A stretch of 64,000 bases of DNA, taken from the NCBI RefSeq assembly GCF_964355755.1, contig NC_092676.1, positions 29,587,871 to 29,651,870 on the forward strand, in the 5' to 3' direction. The stretch is from Antedon mediterranea. Lineage: Eukaryota; Echinodermata; Crinoidea; Comatulida; Antedonidae. Under the pieces are notes generated by a model. That model saw only the letters and a list, made by a program, of their open reading frames with translations. It was not told the origin of the DNA and ran no database searches. Positions 29,401-44,400 of this stretch are shown piece by piece. Both the position numbers and the translations under genes were made by a program. Position 1 is the stretch's first letter. Each line of letters starts with the position of its first letter.

Positions 29401-32400
29401 CCAGCATAGGGACACCCAGCATAGGGACACCCAGCATAGGGACACCCAGCATAGGGACACCCAGCATAGGGACACCCAGCATAGGGACACCCAGCATAGG
29501 GACACCCAGCATAGGGACACCCAGCATAGGGACACCCAGCATAGGGACACCCAGCATAGGGACACCCAGCATAGGGACACCCAGCATAAGGACACCCAGC
29601 ATAGGGACACCCAGCATAGGGACACCCAGCATAGGGACACCCAGCATAGGGACACCCATTCATTGTTTTACTGTTGCTTTAAAGCTCTGTCTACACTATC
29701 AAACTAGTTTGACAAAAATAAGTGTGATGTGCCCAAATATAGTAGTGATATTCCTAAATATGGTAGTAATATGACATCATGATGTCCACATATTGGCACA
29801 TCACATTTTTTGTCACATAAAGTTTGATAGTGTAGACAGAACTTAAAAATACTATGGCACATCAATTCTTACTTTGTTTCATAGATGACAAAGTTAACAA
29901 CTGCATCCATTGTTTTGTTAAAGGCTTTCTGTAAACACTGGAAGAAAATAATTAAAAGACACAAATTGAATAAAAAATCTGACTGTGACACAACAAAGTG
30001 AGTAGTGGTCTATGATAATATTACAAGAGGTGTATAACTATAGAAACAATGGCATTGACTGGTTTATTCAGGTAGGTATTCAAGAAGCTGCAATGCACTT
30101 ACGTGAATCTCCTGTTGATTTCTGCCTTCCATCCAGGCTTGAGCAATTGGTCGCCAGCCGAGGATATCCTTGTCAAAATACACAATGCCCTGAAATAGGA
30201 AAATAATGACATTATAAAATAAGAAGCCATTTTACATGTGCAGACCCTCTCAATATTCCTATACAATGACAACATGTTGCGATAATAAGTTTAAAAATGA
30301 CGCGAGAGGATGTGAACTTACCGCTCTAGAAATAGTTGCCGGTGAAACGGTATTAAGATCAGTCGTTTCAAAAAGCAATTTAATGTTGTCTGCTAAAAAC
30401 AACTTGTCTCCATTTCGCAAATGCAAAACTTTATCACCATCTAACACACTGTTGAAGTTGTCAGCCCAACTTGGGGTCAAAGGTCCATCTAGACACAGCC
30501 AAGTTGTGCTAACATTCTAGAATTAGAGAAAAAATTCATTTTTTACAGTAAACTTTAAAGAAAAAGTTTTGAAAACGACATTGAAGTACAACATTGAATT
30601 AATGAATGTGATGTACATGTTGTTCAACTGACAATAATCTACTTACCCTATTAGCCTTTCTCCAAGCATTTGTAAACACACCATCAACCCAATCTCGATT
30701 TTGATTCAGATAACCAAACATTAACGCAAGATCATCAACAACAAGCGGATTTATTCGCTGCAATTTATGACTGACTGGTGAGATTGCTGAAGAGCTGCTC
30801 CTCGACTGTCGTGATTGGTTGGTTGATGAGATAGTAGATAGACCATCTACTAAAGTTTGTATGCAGGTAGATTTCCCTGTTCCTGGTTCCCCTGCCACAA
30901 TTACAGCTAAAAGAAAAGGCAATAATGTATAAGTAAATTTAAATATTTCGTAAAAATGAAATAAAATTTGTTTGTATCTGAGTACAGGGTATACTTGAAT
31001 AGTCTAATCAAATTAAAGGGTGACATCAATTAAACAGACTTCTCTTTTTAGAAGAAAACAAAAAGTCTCATACCATGATTGACCTGTGAGACTGAATACA
31101 ACTGCATGATCTTATTGACCCATGGCGTGTGTGCTATCAAGCCATTCTCTTGAGCCTTTGCTATCATGGCATGTTCTGCGTTGAGGCGTGATCGATGAGA
31201 ACGACTAGACTGAGGCAGTGGTGCTTCACCGGTACCAGTGAATATGTCTTTGATGACGTTGCTGAATATATAATTGGACTAAAATAAAGAATAAAATAAC
31301 ATTTGAATTGTGAATTAAAATAAACAAAGACAGAGGAACAAGCTACAGTACTGTAGATCACTCTTTCTTTCCACTCTCTTTCAGTATACTGGAGTAGCAT
31401 TTTTTTTCCAGTTATTTTGAAATTGTATATAGTTCTTGTGATTATTCAAGTTTCACCTACAACATGGCCAGCTTGTGTTACTTACATCAGCTTTGAGTCT
31501 AGGAGCAATGATATGGTGCAGAGCCTGGGCAACCACTGTATGCTCAGTACGTGCAGCCGCAGTCATCGGGTTCGGCAAGCCTTGCTTACGAGGTCCTTGG
31601 TTCATACTTAAACCATCCTTCAGACTTCTGATTGTAACACTTGATGCTGAAACATCAGACAAAAAAATGTCAATAATACTGTAGTAAGTTGTAACTTTTA
31701 GTTAATGTGGTTATTTTACCATTATGAAGCACATCAAACAATGTTGATAATAATAATAATAATGATGACTTGATTATATTAATAGGATCCTTACCTTGCT
31801 TATCGCCAAGTGATGCTTAAAAGGTGTAGGGTAAGAAAATAAGTACATTAAATAAAATATATGAAAAGTGAAAACTACGAGAAATTAAGGATGTGATCCA
31901 ATTAACTGACCCCAAAAAATAAATGAAGAGTAAACCCCTTGAAATACACAGAGGGTAGGAACCAATAAAATGTCTATACATCCTGTAGCATACATTACAG
32001 TGGCAAGTTAAGACAGTGCAACCATAATTACATAGCCATAACATCGGCAAGAGTTTGAGGCGAACTCGCGCCATGGTTCTGGTGATAGAAAAAGTTTTCT
32101 CGGATAATGACTATAAACCGTAGGTCCAGTGTACACATCTACTGTAGTACATCTTTCGGGATGAGTAGGGGGTTATCTCAGTGTACTAGTACATCACAGC
32201 CACTGTCCCCCACAGCCAGTCCAGTCTTTGACTGAACAGGTTACCCAGTATAAATAAAATTAAAAAAACTAAATAACACGCATTTATTGGACTCATTTCT
32301 GTACGTATGGTTATTGCCATATTGTCAGTCATAACTCTTTCCCTGGAAAGTCTTACACGCTAAGAGATTAATAAAGTGTATACTTACGCATTAAACTCTG

Positions 32401-35400
32401 TGTCTGGGCCAGTGATACTTGGCTACTAGCCCTTGAAAGTTCAGCACGTTCTTCTTTTGTCAATTTGCGTCCCATAGATGCAAACTGTACCACTGTTGCT
32501 ATGGAACCTAAGGTAAATAACTGTTGATACTCCTTTGACCTAATAATAAGAACGAAAAGAAACTCATATTGAAATAAAACATACACACCTTAATATGAGA
32601 AGTTAGTTTGTGTTTGTGCTGCACGTTTTTTTTAAATTAAAAAATAAATACATTGCCTTTCATTCAGTTAGTTTATGAAAAAACACACAATAATAAACAT
32701 CTATTTCAATAACTTTTAGGTTCGATAGATTATAATGAATACAGTTGACTTGTACAAATAAGAACTACATTGTTGAAGAACATATATTTTATTAGGTCAC
32801 TAGAATTTATAAAGTACCCATTACCAGTACATACACAGACAGAAAAGTTTATCTCAAGCTTTGTCTACACTATCAAACTAGTTTGACAAAAAAGTGTGAT
32901 GTGACCAAATATGGTAGTGATATGCCTAAATACGGTAGTGATATGACATCATCATGTCCATTAGGGGCACATCACATTTTTTTTCACATAAAGTTTGATA
33001 GTGTAGACAGAGCTAAACATAATGATAAATGTATAAATACACTACATGATAATTGTGAATGAAAATGGATCTGTGATGAGGTGTTTATAAATAAAGAAAT
33101 CAACACAAATACATGCAGTCTACAGTCTTCTGAATTAAAAAAACACAATGAAGAAATATGATGATAGCTAAAGGCTTGTCAATGGTGCATGCAAAGTCTG
33201 AGAGATTCTAGTGGCACTTTGGAATCACAAACAAAGTTTCACTTTAGTTGGTTACTAGTATTTTAATTTAGATACAGCTTGGTTCCCACTAGCGACACAA
33301 CGCAAGGACATAACGTAATGTAAGTGATTTGACCAATCACAAGCGATGGATTATTCGAACAGTGGCTTGTCATCAGTTAACTTTTTTAGTGGGAACCACG
33401 CTTAACCTAACCAATGTGTTCAATTTAAAGTGTTCAAAGTTTAATTTCATGAGATATTTATCATGATGAAAAGTTAGAAGTAAACTACACACACAGCAAT
33501 GACATTCACAAGATCATCAATCATCTTCATACCCTTCAATCATGTGCCATGTTTTAACGGCGTGTAATAACGATGCACATGTAGAACTCAAACTAATAAG
33601 GTGCTGCTCCTCGGCAGGTCTGTGAGTGAAAGCATGCATGAACAGGGAAACAAAAAGAAAAAAACAAACATATATAATATAAAAGCTACTAAAATTAAAA
33701 ATCAAGTTTAATTAGAGATTGTTTGGGATTGAAATAATGAAATAGATAAAATTATACAAGGCGCTTCCATTTAAAAATCAGGTTTGGGTGTTTTTACTTC
33801 TTTATTAGAAACGATGTGGCAAAACAAATTAAAAAAAACTGGCAAAAAAAGAAAACATAGATAATATGTGACTAAATGTGTGCATATGGGTGTGGAAAAA
33901 ATTGTGTAAAATAGTGTGCTGTATGTTGGGAGGTGATGACGTACGGTAATATATTATTTGATTGGTGTTTCATTTTTTTACAGATTTTTTTGAATCAGCG
34001 ATCAGCAAATAATGAAAACAAAAATCATTTATGTTACGTACAATTGTTCCTTGCACTGCTGAATAAAAATCTTGAGTCTATCCGCAAGGATCTTAGGAGC
34101 TTTGAAGCCGTAACCTGCACATTTAGCCTTCAGGATCATAGCCATGTCAGGAACAGGTAGCGAGATGCTGCGGAACAACGTCTTCACGTCGTTGCCGATT
34201 GGCCTACTATTGGCATTGGTGTTGTTGACGGTCATAAACAATGCTGTGTTCTTACTCACAACAATCTAGAACAGTTGGATGTTTAAAATCAATATTTTAT
34301 ATCTAATCTTAAAATTGTAATCAAAATATGTTAAGCCCTTTGATCAAATTGGAAAAGCACTATATAAGCAATTATTTATTATTATTATTATTAATCAATT
34401 ATTGACTACTACCAATCAATCAATCACTCAAACAGATACTATAATCATTCAATCATTTACTTATTCACTAAATACATTATTTTTTTTTATATTGCCTTTT
34501 TTTGTCTTTCATAAAGTTGACAATCCTGTTCACAGACAAACAGAACAAGAGAATATTTTGTTGTTAAAATACTCTCAAATTAGTTTGACCAAAAAAGTTT
34601 GATATGTGGTAGTGATATGACATCATCATGTCCATATTTGGGCACATCATATTATTTTTGTAACATAAAGTTTGATAGTGTAGACAGAGTACAATACCTC
34701 TTCACCAGTGGAAACAATGCACTTGTTTAAGCCTGACCTTAAGGCTCCAATGATACCTTGACAGTAGTCCATTACCATGGCAACAGCATGTGGCTGAAGA
34801 AGCTGGAACTCATCCAGGCATGCCCAGCTACCATCCTACAAAAAATAATATTGATGACCGAACCAATCTATAATAAAAAACTTACACAAAATGGATTTTA
34901 TTTGATACATAAAATAACAAAATACAGTATCTTACCATCGCCAAGCCTTGCATAATCTTGCCTAAACTCTGCGGATCACTGTGAGGTGAGCAGGCAAACA
35001 TAGCCAAGAAGCGGCCTAGGGTTGCTGCTAGCCCCTTGGTTGTCTCTGTCTTACCAACTCCAGTACCTCCAACCAAAGCACATCCCTTCTGGTTTCTCAT
35101 GCACTGAAATTACAAATTGTGATGAACAATTCAGAATTGGTGTAACATATGAAGAGGTACTCATTTCTGTGTTGGTAAAATTGCCCACAGTTTACTCTTG
35201 TGCTAGATGCCAAATATTTAAATACATTCGCATCATCAAAGACTACACCAATCCAGGAATGTTAGTAACGAAAAGGACTATAAACTGTAGGTCTAGTGTA
35301 CACATCTAGCTCATGTGCACTTAAAAGAACCTAGTACATCTTTCGAGACGAGTAGGGGGTTACCCCGATGTACTAGTACATCACAGCCACTTATAATAAC

Positions 35401-38400
35401 TGGGCACTCTGGGAGACCAGTCTTTGACTGAAGAGGTCACTCAGTATAATAAAATAATAACACTATACAAAGTATATTACTGTAGTATATTGATATTGCA
35501 CTCAAAGAGTATTCTATCATATGAAATGTCTTCTGTTTCAAGATAATACATTAAAACTGTATACTACTGTACAAAGGGTAACAAAGATATAGCAAATATT
35601 GTCAGATTAAAGACGAAGTAATGTTTCTCTGACAGCCAATAAAGACATGTTAATACCATAGTCATCGTGATAAAGCATCTCTCTGTAGTTGGCGTGAGAA
35701 CCAATGATGAACGAGCACCATAGAACTCACTGCCATAGGCATACTTGTTCTCAAGGATGGTAATGTATGGTGCAATCTTTCCATCTAAAAAATCAAAACA
35801 GATAAATTAAAATTTTGGTAAGTTCACAAAAGTGCATAATAAAGCTGGAGCAAGTAAACAGTCTAAACCGAACAGTTCATACTCCATGTGATATCCATGA
35901 CAATTTTTTTTTTTTTTATATATTTAGGAAAATTCATTCACTATCCTTCTTAAAGGTGGCAATCCTGTTCACAAGACAAACATACACAAGATGCTCTACA
36001 TAAACAAAGTCGTATTACAAGTCTTTGGGAGTGGAGTTGTAATTTGTCATTAGAAAAATCATGACAGGACCCTTGATAGCCATGCATCATAACCACCCAG
36101 CCACAGGACCCTTGATAGCCATGCATCGTAACCACCCAGCCACAGGACCCTTGATAGCCATGCATCATAACCACCCAGCCACAGGACCCTTGATAGCCAT
36201 GCATCATAACCACCCAGCCACAGGACCCTTGATAGCCATGCATCATAACCACCCAGCCACAGGACCCTTGATAGCCATGCATCATAACCACCCAGCCACA
36301 GGACCCTTGATAGCCATGCATCATAACCACCCAGCCACAGGACCCTTGATAGCCATGCATCGTAACCACCCAGCCACAGGACCCTTGATAGCCATGCATC
36401 ATAACCACCCAGCCACAGGACCCTTGATAGCCATGCATCGTAACCACCCAGCCACAGGACCCTTGATAGCCATGCATCATAACCACTCAGCCACAGGACC
36501 CTTGATAGCCATGCATCATAACCACCCAGCCACAGGACCCTTGATAGCCATGCATCATAACCACCCAGCCACAACTCCACTTCACTTTGTGTAATAAAGA
36601 TATTATCAAATTACTTGTGAATTCATGGTAGAATCGTATGCATCTTCGCCATTCAAAATCTCCTAGTTCCCTTAATTTTCGACTGGCCATGTGATCCAGT
36701 GTGTCTCGAAGATAATGTGATTGCTGAAAATAATCAAAAAGAATAAAACATCTGATTAAACAATTTCTTACGAAGCAATGGAAAGTACTGTACAGAATGG
36801 AGACACAGGAGAGAGAAGCCAAATAGCCACAGAGTCATTAAGGCTGCTGGTGGCTAATAGCCACAGAGTCATTAAGGCTGCTGGTGGCTAATAGCCACAG
36901 AGTCATTAAGGCTGCTGGCTAATTATGGAGACACAGGAGAGGCCAAATAGCCACAGAGTCATTAAGGCTGCTGGCTAATTATGGAGACACAGGAGAGGCT
37001 AAATAGCCACAGAGTCATTAAGGCTGGTGGCTAATTTCGCGGCCTCCTCCTTAACTAATCTTTATTTACAAAAAAAAAACAATTAAATTATACCACAGTA
37101 TACTGTATATGGTATGTTATTGAACAAACAAAATTACATTAAAAAGAATATAAAACATAGCACCCAGTTGTTGAATTAAGAAAAAGAAATTCTCTTACAG
37201 CAATCAAACTTTCCAATCGTTGTCGATGAAGGAACGTCATGCACTCGTCAGAGTTCTTCCACATTCCACGTGACAAAACAGCTGAGAGTCGCGATACGTT
37301 GGTTATAAACTTCTTGTAGGTGTTGGGGATGGCTTTGCGGTCATTACGAATCTCTCCAATACCCACTTCACACTCCTTTGTCCAATACATTAGCATTCCG
37401 AGACGGGCGACTTGACCCGGATACTATGAAGGCAAATATTGCATACACTTTCATTGAATAGTTTAAAATGAATGAAATAGAAAGAAAATATATGAACTAT
37501 TTCTCTACCATCATTTGTTTTGTTATTTAAAGAGCTTTTAAATTGACTTCTGCACTCGCCATGTTGAATTACCACCTTTAATTCACATTTTAAGAGTTAA
37601 CTTAAGCGGAGGTAGAATTGGACATATAACTATGGTATTGGTAAACAAAATAAAGCATTAAAGGAATATTATAGTAGTGGAGCTGTAGCTTGGTGCTTAA
37701 CATGCTTGCCTTCAAATCCCAAGGTCCAGGGTTCAATCCTGACCTAGTGCCAGGATTGTAACTCACGACTGCACTCTCTAAACCTCAAATGAGATTTAGT
37801 TTGTAAGCATGACAATGATAGTTTATCCATCCTGTAATTGGCAATTTTGGCTCGCTGTCGGTTGGGTATGTATTAAAATAAAAATAAACTAACTATTAAA
37901 GAGAAGTAAGTAGGCTTAACTAACCTTAAGAGCCAAGTCTTCCAGAGCAATACCAGCTTCAACATCTTCTATCGTGTTGCAGACCAAAGAGTAGATTGTA
38001 ACACCAATGGAATCCTTTAACTCTTTTAACCATACCTCAACTCCATCAGACAGAGTAACCTACGTAGTAATAGTAACATTATACATCTAATACATAGGGT
38101 AGGAGGCACCTGAGTCCGGCATTATGCGCGTTATACATTGATCTACTAGAGACGGATACTGGTATGCAGAGAGATGAACTGGATGTAACAATGGCAGATA
38201 TGGAGGAATCTAGTCATATAAGTTTGGGTATGTTCCGGACTAAGTAATACTTACAATGAGTAATACTATGAATGGCAGATAGGAAGTTTTGGAAGAATCT
38301 AGTCATATATAAGTTTGGGTATTTCCTCAGCATAGGTTGCATCTTTTGTTATTTTGTTGGGTTAATTAGTATTTATTTCATGGCTTAAATCTTTTCTTTA

Positions 38401-41400
38401 AACGATGCTTTCAATATACTGTATTTTGAAGTCTTTACCAACAAAATATTTGTTAGTGCCATATACAGTATTTCTGTTTTGGAAATAGGCTAGAACATTA
38501 AGTATGTCCTGGATTAAAGTAAGTAAGTACTAAGTAAATCCAGAATATTTTTATAGAAACAAATATTTTAAATGTGCTTTATAACAGCAGTGTTAACTGA
38601 TCCACTCACCTCATTCTGTAATGATAAAGTTTCTCCATCTTTTGAAACAACTGCTACAGCATGATACTGTACTCCTCCACCTTCACCTTCTTGGCTAAGT
38701 CTACCAGCTGCTGCTGAGCCCATACCATTTGTACTGTTCAGCAGATGACATGGGGAAGCCTCACGGGAATGGTGGTAAGGGGTGCGGCGGTGAGGTGACG
38801 TTGCAGTGCTTGACAAATTTGGTGTTAAGGCTTTTTCCAGTTTAATGTCATACACATGATTGAAAATGCATCTGAGAATATAAAATGAGAAAAATTATGA
38901 AATAAAGATTTTTGATTGAATACTAAATAAAAAAATAACTATAATTCCTCCCCTGTTGTACAAAATAGATTTTTATATATATATTTTTTTTTGTTAAACT
39001 TTCTTTTATGAGGGTGACTCGAAACAGCAAAATCTGACATACATGAGAACATATATAAATATAAACATAAGTATTACAAAAAAATTATCTAAAAACAAAA
39101 GTAGAAAGATTATGCCCTCACGAACTTACCTAAGATGCGGCTTGACGGACTCTAGATCATTAGGTCGGCTAAGAACAGCTAGTAACACCGGATCTGACAT
39201 GAAGTAGAAACGGGGAAATGCTTTCCTTTTGTTGTCAAGGTAACCAACGAGTGACTTGAAACAGATCTCAAGTTCTTCAAAGATATGTCGCAGAACAACA
39301 CCTTTAGGTACATCGCCGCCATACGTACACTGAGTATCAAAACAATTATGATTAGAAAGACAAACAAAAACAATAGTGTGCAATTATTAAAATATAAAGC
39401 TCTGTCTAAACTATCAAACTAGTTTGACAAAAAAAAAGTGTGATATCCCAAATATGTTAATGATATGCTTAAATATGGTAGTGATATGCCTAAATACTGT
39501 AGTGATATGACATCATCATATCCATATATGGGCTTTATATAAATCTACAGCTCTTACTTGTAAAACATTCCTAGTGTCATAGGCTCGCTTCATAATCTTG
39601 GTCCAGCTTTTGTCAATACGATTAAACCTCTTTGCCTCCTGAGGGAGCTCTTTAGCAGTCTTCGGTACGCTGAACACGGCCTCTAAGTATAACCATAGAT
39701 CTTGTACTTCTAGCCATTGCTCTAATACCTCAGCAACACCTAACATGCAGAATAAAGTATAAAAAGTTTATAAAATGCTGTACACTATTAAACACTACTA
39801 CTACTACTAAAAAAAAAATAAATAAAAGTAAACTTTATCCTAGATATTCAATTCAGTTGGATGCCAGACATTTTTTCTACATTTTCAGGTTTTAGCATAC
39901 AAACATACATACCTTTAAGTTTTTCAGCCCAGCTAGCTGCCTCTTCTCTAAGTGGGCCGATATGTCGTGATGTAAGCATGTTAGCTAGCAGAGCTTGAGC
40001 ATCTTCTAGCTGTTCAAGTAAGTGTTCAGAGTTGTCCTTCTCAAGGTAGATAGGGCCTCTGTTCTTGTAGTTCTTGAACATAAGTACCTGCTCAGTCCAT
40101 TCTTCCTCGGTGATACGTAACTTTACTTCTAACTCAAGTTCCTTACTGGCACAGTGACAGATTTCTTCAATCTCTCCCTGATTTCTATAACAAGGTAAAT
40201 ATTTGTATTATAAGCATTATGCAATTTACAACTAAGTAACTAGGATCTAAATCTAATTGTGCGGTGTAATATTTCTGTTTTTTCGGAAATTCTGGTATTC
40301 AGAATGTGTTTTTAATGGTGACAAAAGAATTTGGGACCTTTTGGACCTTGAGAAAAGTCTGGTTTTGGAGTTGACTGTACCTCAAAGTTCAAAGGACTGG
40401 TTAAGCTGCTTTTGTAGGCATCTAAAGGCACAGTTACTTAAAAACATTACAATGATAAACTATAGACTTTAGTTTAAATGTTGAAAACACTTAACACAAG
40501 AACTTACTGCATGAGTCCAATATCTAAGATGTGACTTAGTTTGAACACATTTGCTTCTAGCTGGAATGAGCTGCCAGTCACTGACATAACTTGTAACCAA
40601 TGGCGGTTCCTTATTTCCTACAACAAATAATGGGTATGTAAAAAATTAGTAGTACTATATGAAAATAGATGTATTTGTATGCATCTGGTTGTCAATTTTT
40701 ATCATGGTTCTAATTATATTTCCACATTTAGTTACCTCTTAAAATATTATGTGTAGTTACAAGTGAAGAATGATTGAATTCATTCATATTGTGTTACTAA
40801 TACTTAGACTTAATAAGCTTTGTGACAACAAAATGTGATGTGACCATATATGGACAAGATGATGTCTTATCACTACCATATTTGGGTACATCACACCTTT
40901 TTTATCAAACTACTGTAGTTTGATAGTAAAGAAAGAGATTTAAGCCCTGTCTACATTATCAAACTTTTTATGTGACAAAAAAAATGGCTATATGGATACA
41001 ATGATGTCATATCACACTTTTTTCACACTAGTTTGATAGTATAGACAGAGTTTTAGTGCTGTAAAAAAGTCTTAATAATTATTATAATTTGAATTACCTT
41101 TGATGCCAGCTTGTGTAGAATAGGAAATACATCAAGATAAAACTGAATAGAATTTTTCATTTCATTGTAAGCATCCCAATCTTTCAACTTCTCAGGTAAA
41201 TTTTGACATTCTGACCAATAACCTTCAACCTAGAACAAAAAAGTCATCTATTAAAATGTGGAACCATAATTACATAGCCATAACATCGGCAGGGGTTTGA
41301 GGCTCACTCACTCCATGGTTCTGGTGGTAGAACGAGTCTTCTCGGATAAGGACTATAAACCGTAGGTCCAGTCTATACATCTAGCTCGTGTGCACTTTAA

Positions 41401-44400
41401 AGAACCTAGTACATCTTTCGAGAAGAGTAGGGGGGTTACCCCGGTGTATTAGTACATCACAGCCACTGATCACCAACTGGGCCCTCTGGGAGACCAGTCT
41501 TTGACTGAAGAGGTTACCCAGTATAAATATAAATTTCAATTTCAATCAATCAAAAATGTGCTTTGAATTTAGTGTGATTGAAAGTTTAAAAGTCCTTAGA
41601 ATATAACTAAATGACAGAATACAAAAACAGAGTATAATAAATGTATATATAACTTTTATGGATGAAAATTTCTTTAAAATAAAACATGAGTAGCTACAAA
41701 TAAGATCAAATATTTAGCTTTCAAAATGTGTTTTCTTTATTTGGAGTTTTATTCAATCAATTCAGTGCATCTTCTAGATTGCTTTAGTTTTGTCTAGCAA
41801 ATAAAAAATTGTTTACTGTTTGAGTTGCGTTAGGCAGGTCAGCTTCAGCCCACAGACGATCTCTAAACTCGGCATCAAAGGCAATGAACTTCTGGAACAA
41901 TCCATACAGCAAGCCAAGGAGGTCTAGTTCCTACATTAAATAAAATAAATAAATTATTACTAAAATTATAACTAAATTTGTTTCTTTTACTACTTTGATT
42001 ACGAAAATAGAACCTTACTTCTCCTGTTTTGTCCAGCTCAGGAAACGGCTTACAATTGATACCAAAGAGTCTGGATACAGAATCGAGGGTCTTTCTTTTT
42101 GAATCATAGAGTTTGTAAATCTCTAAGAACTCATGCAGTCTAGAGACTGCCTCAGCTGGCTGCACACCGGGCATTGCAGGGCCTTGAGAATCAAAACTGT
42201 TACGGAATTGGATTACTTCAACAACAAACAACTGAAAAAGAAAGAAATTTTCATTTTGTTACTATCAATTTCTTTTTCTTATTTTGGTAGGATAGAATAG
42301 ACAGATGCCTTTTTCACTCTAACTCCTGTGAATACTGTTCTTGCAAGCTCTCCTCATATGGCAGCTTCAAAGTGCAGAACAGAGCAGTGTAAATGGTTCT
42401 TTTAATTGCTTTTCTTCTTTTTCTTTGGTTATCTTAGGATATTTTATGGATCATTTAAAGTGCTTAGAAACATGGTATTAGGTGCTAAGACTACGATTAT
42501 TATTATTTAGCAGTATAGCAGTTATATTCAAAAGATGCTTTTGTTTAGGGTTTATTTTAAGTTGTGATTGTGTTGGGAGGTGCCTACTCTATGGGGTTTA
42601 TTCAATTACCTTGACTTGCTTATCAAGCTCTTGTTCAAATGCTCCACGTCTTTCTTTCAATAACTTGACTCGACAACTTTCAGCAAGATCAATCACATCC
42701 TGCCATCTGTCACGGAGGGCGTTTACTTCTTCGACTTCACTTCTTGGAAGACGCAAATTATAGCTCCTACATCAAATAAGAAAGCCGTTTTACACTATAC
42801 TATTAAATATAGTTAATAAAAGTTCAGAGAGAAATAAGATTTGTCGGATTCGACGGCTCATTCCATCATTGCACATATATACAGAGATCCAGCAATCAAG
42901 CTCTTGCACATTCCAAAGCGAAAACATAGCTGGGGTGATCGGACATTCAGTACTGCTGAATATAGGCTATGGAATAATCTGCCATTACATATTAGGAAAT
43001 GGACATCTTTGAAAGTTTCAAGTCACTTCTAAAAATTTTTCTTTTTTACAGCACTATGAGCAATGATTGTTAGAAGAGCAATTTAAAAATGGAACAATTG
43101 ATTGAGTTAGAATAGCAGATAATGAATGATGACTACTTACCTTAAATCAGTGTACATAGTCTCAATTGGTAGGTATATTGCATCTATTTTGTTTTCCATG
43201 TCCCTCACTTCTTCCAATAAGTTAAGAGCACCATTTAGCTGATCTAATGTTTTAACCTCTGATGACAGACGAGTAACTACGTTCATTCTGTACATTAGAG
43301 CTTGGTCGAGTTGGCGCTGAAAGATTATACAAAAGTGAATGAATAAAAATAATAAAATATAAATATATGGATAACCATAAAGGCAGAAAACTCTGGAAAG
43401 TATTAATGTTTATGGCCTATACCCCACATGGGGTCAAAGGCTTGAGTATGTTTTAAAGTAAAATTGTGGATGTTAATACTTAAGTTTGTTATTATTTATT
43501 TATACTGTACCGGGTGATATCTTCAGTCAGACACTGGTCTCCCAGAGGGCCTAGTTATAATCAGTGGCTGTGATGTACAAGCACACCAGGGTAACCCCCT
43601 TACTTGTCTCGAAAGATGTACTAGGTTCTTTAAATACACATGAGCTAGATGTATACACTGGAAATACGGTTTACAGCCCTTATCCGATAAGACTAGTTCT
43701 ACCACAAGAACCATGGAGCGAGTGAGCCTCGAACCCTTGCTGATTTTTATGACTACAGTACGTTCCACTGTCATAACCATTGAGTCACTCAGTCACTAAC
43801 CACTCAGCTTGTCACTCAGCATGTACTAACCTTAGCTTCTTCATGTAAGCTCTGAGCATACAGACTTTTCCACTGCACAGCAAAACCATACAACGCATCC
43901 TTGATAGGACTTGTTTGTAGACAGATTGACCCAACAGGCAGCACCTTGGGAATAGCTTGAATCTTGTCCTCAATGTGTAGAAGTCGCTCCACCTCTCGCT
44001 GTATGGCGTGCATTCCAGGGTCATTGCTGATGAATTCATAGTATGTCCCGTGCATGTTGTCTTGCCATAGGAAGTCATAGAAGCGAAAGTGTAAAACGTG
44101 GTTGTCTATAATTTTCTGTAGATCTGTAAAGAAGTGAATATCCAAAAGATTTAAAGTCTTCATCAAAAAATTACTTTTTGTAAAAGTAATCTGCGTGCAC
44201 AAATGAATTACTATAACAAAATTAAGTAATCAATGAAAGGGTACTATAGTTTTGTTATCATACATTAGAGATATATAAAACAATTTTTTTGTAGATCTGT
44301 AAAGAAGTGAATATCCAAAAGTCCTTGTCAAAAAATTACTTTATTAAAGGTAATGTGTGTGCACAAATTAATTACTATAAAATAATAGACTAAAACATTT

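Noticed and set aside
27306-29658. CRISPR-like array
   Set aside because: Repeats are contiguous with no spacers, in a eukaryotic intron.
27219-29774. Open frames of 780-824 codons on both strands
   Set aside because: They are read-through of the 15-bp satellite. Multiple frames are open on both strands, the composition is a 5-residue loop, and the tract sits between two dynein exons.
35950-36594. Open frames of 173-178 codons with 13-residue repeats
   Set aside because: Read-through of the 39-bp minisatellite in both strands, in an intron.
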